Source of the DNA: JALQTD01 sp964390365
Lineage (GTDB): Bacteria > Bacteroidota > Bacteroidia > Flavobacteriales_D > Sanyastnellaceae
Direction of reading: 5' to 3'
Length of the DNA: 10,836 nucleotides
NCBI GenBank assembly: GCA_964390365.1
Contig: CAYMHW010000076.1
Span: 1 to 10,836, forward strand
A program made the position numbers and the translations under genes. Positions 1 through 6,078 of the stretch are shown piece by piece (positions within the stretch are counted from its first letter, which is position 1; every line of letters starts with the position of its first letter). The notes beneath the pieces are model-generated. The model was not told where the DNA came from. It searched no databases and saw only the letters and a list, made by a program, of their open reading frames with translations.

Positions 1-1289
1 GCTGCAGCATCCGTGCAACCCGCCACCTCGAACTCGTCGCACACGCCGTCACCATCTGCGTCGGCCAAGCACGAGCCATCGCAATCATAACCCGATTCTG
101 CGTAAGCACATGAACCGTTGTCGTCCGTTGCCGAGCTGTCGTAGTTGCAAGCGGCTGCGTCCGTGCATCCACCCGCCTCGAACTCGTCGCAAATGCCATC
201 GCCATCGGCATCGTTCAAGCACACGCCGTCGCAATCGTAACCCGTTTCTGCAAAGGAGCATGAGCCATCGTCATCCGTTGCAGCACTGTCGTAGTTACAA
301 GCCAAAGAGTCGGTGCACCCACCGACTTCAAATTCATCGCAAATGCCGTCGCCATCCGCATCGTTGAGGCAGGTTCCCGAACAATCGTATCCCGTTTCTG
401 CGTAGGTGCAGTCCCCCGCATCGGTCGCCGATGCATTGTAATTGCACGCTTGGTCATCGGTACAACCCGCCACCTCGTTCTCATCGCACACCCCGTCCAT
501 GTCGGCATCGTTCAAGCAGTTGCCGCCGCAATCGTAGCCCGCATCTGCATAAGCGCACGAGCCGTCATCTGCCGTCGCCGCCTCATCGAAGTTGCAAGCA
601 GTGCTGTCGGTGCAACCGGGAACATCCGTGTTGCCACCTCCACCGCCTACGGTGTAGGTGCCAGGACCGCTGAACGAATAGGTCAGCTGAACTTGGTTGG
701 CGCCAACGCCCAAGGGGAACACCTGAGCGTTCACCGTCCCGCTGGGCTCACCTGCACAGGTGACCTGCATGAACAGGGTTCGCATGGTCGTGGGATTCGG
801 CAGGCCGTTGGGCGTACCGTTCAACACGTACCAAGCGCCACCGGTGACGTCGTTCACCAAGATGTCCTGACCCGCGAGCGGCGAGATCGCGTTGAAGCTA
901 CCCAACCAAGGTTGAGCACTGCTTTCAACGGAACTGATGGCCGTCTGGGGAGGCACCGGCGAGCCCGAGATGCCAATGGTCACCCAGCTGTCATATTGCA
1001 ACGTGGGGAAGAACCCGAAAAATGCCGGATTCACGCCGTCTGCTGTCGATCCCGATGCGAATCCGTCGTTGTAGAAACCACTCGGCGTGGTCAGCTCCAA
1101 TGGGGTTTCATCGTTTCCGAAGATTGAACTCAAGAAATCGGTCTCACTGTTCATATCGATGTAGAATCGATAGGTCGTGGTTCCAGGAATGCCGCCGGTG
1201 GCATGCGCCTCGACGGTCATGGTATAATCCTGTCCTAGTGAGAAAAGCGCGGTACAGAGTCCCGCGAAAAGCAGCAGAAAACGGCTCAT
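1..1289 (-). CDS. Secreted Cys-rich repeat protein, N-terminal part (C-terminus beyond left edge)
   Basis: An open frame of 429 complete codons runs from ATG at 1289 to the left edge without a stop. Residues 1-20 (MSRFLLLFAGLCTALFSLGQ) look like a signal peptide. Residues about 21-215 form one domain rich in aromatic, Thr and Gly residues, with YRFYIDM and YDSWVTIGI segments. I recall similar domains in secreted Bacteroidota proteins but cannot name a family. A GGGG-containing linker follows. From Gly225 there are four complete 50-residue units and the start of a fifth, each with six Cys and a DxDxDGxxDxxE loop like a calcium-binding EF-hand or thrombospondin type 3 site. The role is probably structural or adhesive at or beyond the cell surface; this is inference. 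A T9SS sorting domain would be expected at the unseen C-terminus. The start is supported by the signal peptide and by a TATATTTA box 23 nt upstream. Confidence 0.88.
   Translation of the reverse strand, partial: MSRFLLLFAGLCTALFSLGQDYTMTVEAHATGGIPGTTTYRFYIDMNSETDFLSSIFGNDETPLELTTPSGFYNDGFASGSTADGVNPAFFGFFPTLQYDSWVTIGISGSPVPPQTAISSVESSAQPWLGSFNAISPLAGQDILVNDVTGGAWYVLNGTPNGLPNPTTMRTLFMQVTCAGEPSGTVNAQVFPLGVGANQVQLTYSFSGPGTYTVGGGGGNTDVPGCTDSTACNFDEAATADDGSCAYADAGYDCGGNCLNDADMDGVCDENEVAGCTDDQACNYNASATDAGDCTYAETGYDCSGTCLNDADGDGICDEFEVGGCTDSLACNYDSAATDDDGSCSFAETGYDCDGVCLNDADGDGICDEFEAGGCTDAAACNYDSSATDDNGSCAYAESGYDCDGSCLADADGDGVCDEFEVAGCTDAA
18..617 (-). repeat. Four tandem 150-bp (50-residue) Cys-rich calcium-loop repeats
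   Basis: The units lie at 617-468, 467-318, 317-168 and 167-18, and a fifth begins at 17. Each encodes GCTD..ACNY...AT.D.G.C, then YAETGYDC..xC, then NDADGDGxCDExE, with six Cys per unit. The last segment has Asp at loop positions 1, 3, 5 and 9, Gly at 6 and Glu at 12, as in an EF-hand loop. Protein identity is high, but codons differ at many synonymous positions between units (for example GAT/GAC, GGC/GGA/GGT and TTG/CTC). The repeats are therefore old and kept by selection on the protein, not a fresh DNA duplication. Confidence 0.93.
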
Positions 1290-1311
1290 GTTGTGCTAAT
1301 TTATGGCATCG

Positions 1312-1322
1312 TAAATATAGCC
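1312..1322 (-). promoter_or_regulatory. Candidate -7 element for the secreted repeat protein
   Basis: Read on the minus strand, the sequence is GGCTATATTTA. Its TATATTTA portion (1319-1312) matches the Bacteroidota -7 consensus TAnnTTTG except at the last base. It ends 22 nt before the ATG at 1289, leaving a short leader. The same 9-mer GGCTATATT lies upstream of the acyltransferase start at 6079. I found no clear -33 TTG at the usual distance, so the call rests on the -7 box and its position. Confidence 0.4.
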
Positions 1323-1471
1323 AAAATCCTGTTAAGATTCGACAGCTATACCCTTGAAGCCGACAAATTACCACTTTTTCCCCTCAAATCCGAACCCGGA
1401 CGAGGCCGAATTTTGCTCATTTCATGCCCGTGACGCGGAATAATCTCCACGCCTTCAAGGCATTCAGCACA

Positions 1472-1496
1472 ACGCGGCTCCTTTACGAAGCCGCGT
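1472..1496. terminator. Perfect 8-bp stem hairpin downstream of the RRM gene
   Basis: ACGCGGCT (1472-1479) pairs perfectly with AGCCGCGT (1489-1496) around a 9-nt loop. The stem begins 44 nt past the stop of the RRM gene when read in the gene's direction. In that direction the T-run (TTTTTT) lies before the stem, not after it, so this is not a canonical intrinsic terminator. It may be a 3'-end-stabilising hairpin or a weak terminator. Confidence 0.35.
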
Positions 1497-1539
1497 GAAA
1501 AAAGTTTCGATATTTTTCAGAACGAACCCCCAATCGAGG

Positions 1540-2037
1540 TCATTCGTCGTCCAAATCCCCCAACCAGTCGTTGTACTTGGGGCGATCTTTGCCCTTCAAT
1601 CGGGGTTGGCGGGGACCATCAGCCCACATGTCGCGTTCCTTCCGCTTTGCGGTCGTCTTTTTCTTCGGAGCAGGACGAACTGCCGCAGGATCGGGAGCCG
1701 CCTGAGGAGCTTCTCCAGGACGACGGCTGAAGTCCCGACTTGCACTTGTTGCGCCCCCCTCTGGTTTCGGACGACCCGGGCCCGCAGCGGGCCGAGCACG
1801 CTCCTCCGCCTCCTTCACCACCATCGGAAAACGCATGAACTCCTTCCCATTCAATTCCGCCATCGCCGCTTCTGCAGCCGACTTCTCCCGCATCTGTACA
1901 AAGCCAAAACACTTCGACTGCCCCGTGTCGCGATCCGTCACGACCCGGGCATACGCCACTTCACCGAACTGAGAAAACAACTCCACCAAGTGCTCATCTT
2001 GCACATCGCGGTTGAGTTTAGCAACGAATAGCTTCAT
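1540..2037 (-). CDS. Single-RRM RNA-binding protein with basic disordered tail
   Basis: This 165-residue protein starts with an RNA recognition motif of about 76 residues and almost no N-terminal extension. RNP2 is KLFVAKL (residues 2-8) and RNP1 is KCFGFVQM (42-49), with the aromatic residues used for single-stranded RNA binding (Phe4, Phe44, Phe46). Residues from about 80 onward are Pro/Ala/Lys/Arg-rich and low in complexity, with a Lys/Arg cluster near APKKKTTAKRKERD and an acidic end (GDLDDE). Bacterial single-RRM proteins of this layout are known mainly from cyanobacteria and Bacteroidota and bind RNA, but their targets are usually undefined. The gene stands alone: 147 bp separate it from the AIM24-family gene upstream, and within that gap GGCC-aaaac-GGCC forms a small inverted repeat at 2108-2120. 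The ATG at 2037 is fixed by the RRM beginning almost immediately. Confidence 0.9.
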   Translation of the reverse strand: MKLFVAKLNRDVQDEHLVELFSQFGEVAYARVVTDRDTGQSKCFGFVQMREKSAAEAAMAELNGKEFMRFPMVVKEAEERARPAAGPGRPKPEGGATSASRDFSRRPGEAPQAAPDPAAVRPAPKKKTTAKRKERDMWADGPRQPRLKGKDRPKYNDWLGDLDDE

Positions 2038-2184
2038 GCGGGTTCAGCGGCTGGAATCAATGGGATCCGCGACAAAGCGGAACCAAGGGTTTGAGTTTGA
2101 ATGATTTGGCCAAAACGGCCATTTGCACACGAAGGTACATCAAGCCCAACAACTTCCACCACATGCCGAAAAATTTTCAACGGC

Positions 2185-2979
2185 CTACCAATTGTCGCCA
2201 TCGACCAGCCGCCCGAGCCCGCCCAAAACGGACCCCTCCCCCTTCGAAGTCCCTCCTGCCTTCGGTGCGTGCGCCAAGATGCGATCCGCCAACCGCGAGA
2301 ACGGCAAGGACTGCAACCAAACCGTTCCCGTGCCCCGCAAAGTGGCGAGGAACAAGCCTTCACCACCGAACAGCATGGACTTCAACCCACCCGCGCGCTC
2401 GATGGAATATTCGATGTTGCCAGAAAACGCCACGATGCAGCCCGTGTCGATGCGCAGGGAGTCGTTGACGAGTTCCTTTTGAACCACCGTTCCCCCTGCG
2501 TGCAGGAAGGCCAAACCGTCGCCGCGCAACAGCTGCAAGATGAAGCCCTCGCCACCGAAGAAGCCTGCGCCAATCCGCTTGTTGAAGGTCACCGTGACCT
2601 CGGTGCCGCGTGCCGCGCAGAGGAAGGCGTCCTTCTGGCACGTGATGCTGCCCCCGATGGCCGCCAAGTCCACTGGCATGATCTTGCCCGGATAGGGCGC
2701 CGCAAACGCCACCTTTCGCCGGGAAGTGCCCTGGTTTGTGAAATGGGTCATGAACAGGGATTCCCCCGTCAGCAGCCGCTTCCCCACACCAAGCAGTCCA
2801 TTGAAAAACCCGCCCGAAGGCTTGGAACCATCGCCCATCCGGGCTTCGAACTGAATGCCGTCTTCCATCCAGTTCATGGCCCCCGCTTCCGCAATCACGG
2901 TTTCTTGAGGATCCAGGATGACCTCGACCGCTTGGAGGTCGTCGCCGTACAGCGTGTATTCGATTTCGTGGCTTTGCAT
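2185..2979 (-). CDS. AIM24 / TIGR00266 family protein
   Basis: The 264-residue product matches the AIM24 (TIGR00266) family from end to end. Near the N-terminus it has AGAMNWMEDGIQFEARMGDG, then the Gly-rich GGFFNGLLGVGKRLLTGES and FMTHFTNQG. In the middle are APYPGKIMPVDL, GGSITCQKDAFLCAA and GAGFFGGEGFILQLLRGDGLAFLHAGG; near the end is GEGLFLATLRGTGTVWLQSLPF. Bacterial members are soluble beta-structured proteins without an established biochemical role, and the yeast homologue AIM24 is mitochondrial and affects inner-membrane organisation. There is no signal peptide or membrane segment, so a cytoplasmic location is likely. The gene is divergent from the prolyl oligopeptidase gene, with a 9-bp inverted repeat between their starts. 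The 147-bp gap to the downstream RRM gene makes a shared transcript possible but unproven. The length is typical, and the ATG at 2979 puts the family's first conserved strand at the N-terminus. Confidence 0.92.
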   Translation of the reverse strand: MQSHEIEYTLYGDDLQAVEVILDPQETVIAEAGAMNWMEDGIQFEARMGDGSKPSGGFFNGLLGVGKRLLTGESLFMTHFTNQGTSRRKVAFAAPYPGKIMPVDLAAIGGSITCQKDAFLCAARGTEVTVTFNKRIGAGFFGGEGFILQLLRGDGLAFLHAGGTVVQKELVNDSLRIDTGCIVAFSGNIEYSIERAGGLKSMLFGGEGLFLATLRGTGTVWLQSLPFSRLADRILAHAPKAGGTSKGEGSVLGGLGRLVDGDNW

Positions 2980-2990
2980 GGCTCGAATTT

Positions 2991-3047
2991 AGGCCAAATC
3001 CCCACCCGAATCACCGCCCCGAGCCTCCCGTTGACGTAATTTGGCCT
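2991..3047. promoter_or_regulatory. Divergent control region with perfect 9-bp inverted repeat
   Basis: AGGCCAAAT at 2991-2999 is the exact reverse complement of ATTTGGCCT at 3039-3047, with 39 bp between them. One arm ends 11 nt from the AIM24 start (2979) and the other 2 nt from the prolyl oligopeptidase start (3050). Overlapping the arms are TAATTTGG (3037-3044, plus) and, on the minus strand, TAAATTCG next to ATTTGGCCT. Both match TAnnTTTG at five of its six fixed positions. The region could hold two back-to-back promoters giving leaderless or nearly leaderless mRNAs, or an operator shared by both genes. No convincing -33 elements were seen. Confidence 0.4.
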
Positions 3048-3049
3048 CC

Positions 3050-5188
3050 ATGAAAGTGCATCCCTTCCTGGGCGCGGCCCTGCTCACCGCGTGCGCCCAG
3101 CCGCCGCAAGAACCCGCTGACCACCCCATGCGTTTGACCTATCCCCCCGCCCCCACCTCCGCCACCGTGGACACCCTTTGGGGCACCCCCATCGCGGACC
3201 CCTATCGCCCGCTCGAAGACGACCGTTCGGAAAGCACGGCCGCATGGGTGACCGCTGAAAACGAAGTCACGTTTGGCTACCTCAGTGGCATTCCTGCCCG
3301 TGCAGAGCTCTTGGAACGGTTTGGCCAACTCTACAACTACGAGAAGGTCGGCATCCCGCGGCGCATCGGCGAGGCCTACTTCATCGCGCGCAACAGCGGC
3401 CTCCAAAACCAGGCCGTGACCTACCGCCGCGAAGGCCTCAATGGCCCCGAATCCGTGTTCCTTGACCCCAACGCGCTCAGCGCTGAAGGCACGGTCACCG
3501 CCACGTTGGGCGCTGCCTCGCCGGACGACCGCTACATCACCGAAATTCGGAACGAAGCCGGAAGCGATTGGCAGATCATTCACGTCCTCGACGCCGTCAC
3601 CGGAGAGCGGCTCGACGATCGGTTGGAATGGGTGAAGTTCTCCGGAACGAGTTGGGATGCCGGAAGCACCGGCTTTTACTACAGCCGTTATCCCGAGCCG
3701 GACGGCAGCGCCCTGTCCCAAGCGAACGGATTCCACAGCGTGTACTTCCACTGCATCGGCACCCCGCAATCGGAGGACCGGCTCGTTTTCCGCGATGAAG
3801 AACACCCCAACCGCTACCACTTCACGAGCATTACGGAAGACCGGAAGTACTTGATCCTGAGCACCTCCACCGGCACGGATGGCAACAGCTTGCACCTGTT
3901 GGATTTGGCAGATCCGAAAGGCGAGTGGAAACCGATTGTGGAGGGATTCGAGTCGCATTGTTCCATCGTGGATCACGCGGATGGCCGGCTGTTGATGCTG
4001 TCGGACATCGGGGCTCCGCGCTATCAATTGGTGTCCGTGGATGCGTCGAATCCTTCGGACCAAACGTCCTGGAACGTGGTCATCCCGCAAAGCGCCGACC
4101 TGTTGGAAGGGGTGAGTTCGGCGGCGGGTTCGCTGTTCGCGATTTGGCTTCACAACGCGTGCCACCGCGTGGACCAATACGCCTTTGACGGCACCCACGT
4201 GCGCACCATCGAACTGCCTGAATCGGCTGGAAGCGTCGGCGGATTCCGAGCGCGCAAGGACGCCGACGAGGTGTTTTACGCCTTCACCTCCTTCACGCGC
4301 CCAACGGAAATCCACCGCCTCAACCCAGTGGACGGCACCTCGGAGCTGTTCGCCCGCCCCAACGTGGACTTCGATCCGGATGATTACGTCACGGAACAGG
4401 TTTGGTACCCCTCCAAAGACGGCACCTCCATCCCCATGTTCCTCGTACACCACAAAGACGTGGCTCCCACTGGCGACGTGCCTACTTATTTATATGCCTA
4501 CGGCGGATTCAACGTGAACCTCACCCCCGGCTTCAACCCCTCGAACCTGCTGCTGTGGGAGCGCGGCGGCTTGTACGCCATGCCCAACTTGCGAGGTGGG
4601 GGCGAATTTGGGGAGGAATGGCACCAAGCGGGCATGCTCGAAAACAAGCAGAACGTGTTCGATGACTTCATTGCAGCAGCGGAATACCTGCAGGCTTCGG
4701 GGTGGACTCGGCCGGATCGCTTGGCCATCGCCGGCGGATCGAATGGCGGATTGCTGGTCGGAGCCGTCATGACCCAGCGCCCGGAACTCGCCGAAGTGGC
4801 CTTTCCCGCGGTCGGGGTCATGGACATGCTGCGGTACCACAAGTTCACCATCGGCTGGGGGTGGATTCCCGAATATGGAAGCGCGGACAACAGCGAGGAA
4901 GAGTTCCGAAATCTGTTGGCCTACAGCCCCTTGCACAACCTAAAAGACGGCGTGCGCTACCCCTCCACGTTGGTCACCACCGCCGACCACGACGACCGCG
5001 TGGTGCCTGCGCATTCCTTCAAGTTCGCCGCGCGCTTGCAAGCCGCTCACGCGGGAGACAACCCGGTGCTCATCCGCATTGAACAAGATGCGGGACACGG
5101 AGCCGGCAAGCCCACCTCGAAAATCCTCGAGGAGCAAGCCGACAAATGGGCGTTCATGCTGGACGCCATGGGGCTCGGCGGGCGGTGA
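3050..5188 (+). CDS. Prolyl oligopeptidase (S9A family), predicted lipoprotein
   Basis: The 712-residue protein is a prolyl oligopeptidase (EC 3.4.21.26 type), a serine peptidase that cuts short peptides after proline. Residues 1-15 (MKVHPFLGAALLTAC) form a short lipoprotein signal with an LTAC lipobox; Cys15 would be lipidated, and a Pro-rich linker leads to the body. The family N-terminal motif appears as DPYRPLED (50-57), where most members have PYRWLED. A beta-propeller spans roughly 90-420 and the alpha/beta hydrolase domain about 430-712. The catalytic triad is Ser564 in GGSNGGLL, Asp648 in DHDDRVVP and His683 in AGHGAGKP. ATG at 3050 is preferred over TTG at 3041; starting at Met26 (ATG 3125-3127 region) would remove the lipobox and give a cytoplasmic form. 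The stop overlaps the GTG start of the next gene by 4 nt, so the two are probably translated together. Confidence 0.95.
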   Translation: MKVHPFLGAALLTACAQPPQEPADHPMRLTYPPAPTSATVDTLWGTPIADPYRPLEDDRSESTAAWVTAENEVTFGYLSGIPARAELLERFGQLYNYEKVGIPRRIGEAYFIARNSGLQNQAVTYRREGLNGPESVFLDPNALSAEGTVTATLGAASPDDRYITEIRNEAGSDWQIIHVLDAVTGERLDDRLEWVKFSGTSWDAGSTGFYYSRYPEPDGSALSQANGFHSVYFHCIGTPQSEDRLVFRDEEHPNRYHFTSITEDRKYLILSTSTGTDGNSLHLLDLADPKGEWKPIVEGFESHCSIVDHADGRLLMLSDIGAPRYQLVSVDASNPSDQTSWNVVIPQSADLLEGVSSAAGSLFAIWLHNACHRVDQYAFDGTHVRTIELPESAGSVGGFRARKDADEVFYAFTSFTRPTEIHRLNPVDGTSELFARPNVDFDPDDYVTEQVWYPSKDGTSIPMFLVHHKDVAPTGDVPTYLYAYGGFNVNLTPGFNPSNLLLWERGGLYAMPNLRGGGEFGEEWHQAGMLENKQNVFDDFIAAAEYLQASGWTRPDRLAIAGGSNGGLLVGAVMTQRPELAEVAFPAVGVMDMLRYHKFTIGWGWIPEYGSADNSEEEFRNLLAYSPLHNLKDGVRYPSTLVTTADHDDRVVPAHSFKFAARLQAAHAGDNPVLIRIEQDAGHGAGKPTSKILEEQADKWAFMLDAMGLGGR

Positions 5189-6048
5189 ACCTGCCTGAGG
5201 TGAGCGTGCCCGTCGAGCGCGCGGGGGCTCGGATTCAGGAAGGACTCGTGGGGTTGTTTCCCGAGGAGCTGCCGTCGCGGAAGGCGTGCAAGAAGGCCTT
5301 GGAGGCGCGCCGTGTGGAGGTGATTCGTTTGGGCCAAACCGCGTTCGCCACCACCGCCACGCGCCTCCAACAAGGAGACCGCATCCGCCTCCACCCTGCC
5401 GTGAAGCCCCGTCCACAGGGCTCCGCCGCGCCCCTGGTCATCGGGTTCGAAGCCGACGACCACGCCGTGGTATGGAAGCCCGCGGGCTGGGTGACCTCCG
5501 GCCCCCAACGCCCCTCCCTGCGCGAGGCGCTTCCCGATGGGGTGACCCCGTTCGAAGGTGCGGGTGGATTGCCGCGTCCGGAGCCGGTGCATCGGTTGGA
5601 TCGCACGACCGCGGGTTGGGTGCTCATCGCAAAAACGGCAACGGCGGCGGCGAATCTGTCGCAGCAAGTTGAACCGGGCGGCGGCGCCCTAAAAACGTAC
5701 TTCGCCGTTTGCCAAGGCGTGCCTCCCTCGAGCGCCCACATCCTCGTCCCGCTGGACGGCAAGACCGCCCAAACCGGGCTCATCCGCGTGGCAGCGGGTT
5801 CGCTGCAAGGGCAGTCTGCGAGCGCGGTGCGGCTGACGCTTCACACCGGGCGAACGCACCAAATCCGCCGCCACCTCGCCGGACTTGGCCACCCCATCGT
5901 GGGCGACGCCGCGTACGGCGGAGGGACGGGATCGCTGCTGCTCGTCTGCACGGATTTGGCCTACAATGACCCCACCACAGGGGAACGCCGAACGACCCAC
6001 GCGCCGCTCCCCAAGCGATTTCGGCGCATCCCGTGGATCCGTGGCTAA
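5185..6048 (+). CDS. RluA-family pseudouridine synthase with N-terminal S4 domain
   Basis: The 287-residue enzyme should convert specific uridines in rRNA or tRNA to pseudouridine. Residues about 12-72 resemble an S4 RNA-binding domain (RIQEGLVGLFPE, SRKACKKALEARRVEV, LQQGDRIRL). The catalytic motif HRLDR lies at 136-140 with Asp139 as the expected nucleophile, and GRTHQIRRHLAGLGHPIVGD (222-241) is the conserved C-terminal motif of the family. The exact target nucleotide cannot be read from sequence. The frame is open further upstream inside the peptidase gene, but GTG at 5185 is the best start: it overlaps the peptidase TGA as GTGA and leaves the S4 domain intact. GTG at 5200 or 5206 are alternatives. 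The TAA stop lies at the base of a small hairpin, 30 bp before the acyltransferase gene. Confidence 0.92.
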   Translation: MNLPEVSVPVERAGARIQEGLVGLFPEELPSRKACKKALEARRVEVIRLGQTAFATTATRLQQGDRIRLHPAVKPRPQGSAAPLVIGFEADDHAVVWKPAGWVTSGPQRPSLREALPDGVTPFEGAGGLPRPEPVHRLDRTTAGWVLIAKTATAAANLSQQVEPGGGALKTYFAVCQGVPPSSAHILVPLDGKTAQTGLIRVAAGSLQGQSASAVRLTLHTGRTHQIRRHLAGLGHPIVGDAAYGGGTGSLLLVCTDLAYNDPTTGERRTTHAPLPKRFRRIPWIRG

Positions 6049-6065
6049 GGGCTATATTGGCCCTT
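6047..6065 (+). promoter_or_regulatory. Hairpin with candidate -7 box upstream of the acyltransferase
   Basis: AAGGGC (6047-6052) pairs with GCCCTT (6060-6065) around the 7-nt loop TATATTG, and the left arm overlaps the TAA stop of the pseudouridine synthase gene. TATATTGG at 6053-6060 matches TAnnTTTG except at one position and lies 18 nt before the ATG at 6079. The 9-mer GGCTATATT (6050-6058) also occurs upstream of the start at 1289. This could be an internal promoter for the acyltransferase gene. It lacks a T-tract, so it is not an intrinsic terminator. Confidence 0.35.
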
Positions 6066-6078
6066 CAATCTCGTCGCC

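Noticed and set aside
1..620. A CRISPR-like array suggested by regular spacing
   Set aside because: The 150-bp period is an exact multiple of three, the similarity covers the whole unit with no unique spacers, and it encodes a conserved protein repeat.
450..1127. A 225-codon plus-strand frame across the repeat region
   Set aside because: It is antisense to the secreted repeat protein. The minus-strand frame has a signal peptide and conserved Cys/Asp spacing, while this one has neither.
1380..1420. A tRNA-like T-arm (CCGGGTTCGGATT on the minus strand)
   Set aside because: No matching acceptor stem, D-arm or anticodon arm can be built around it.
3041..3049. TTG at 3041 as the start of the prolyl oligopeptidase
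   Set aside because: It adds only three residues before an ATG that gives a compact lipoprotein signal, and it overlaps the candidate promoter box.
3011..4453. A 480-codon open frame on the minus strand, opposite the prolyl oligopeptidase
   Set aside because: It is antisense to a gene with an intact catalytic triad, and its translation shows only low-complexity Val/Gly/Arg-rich sequence.
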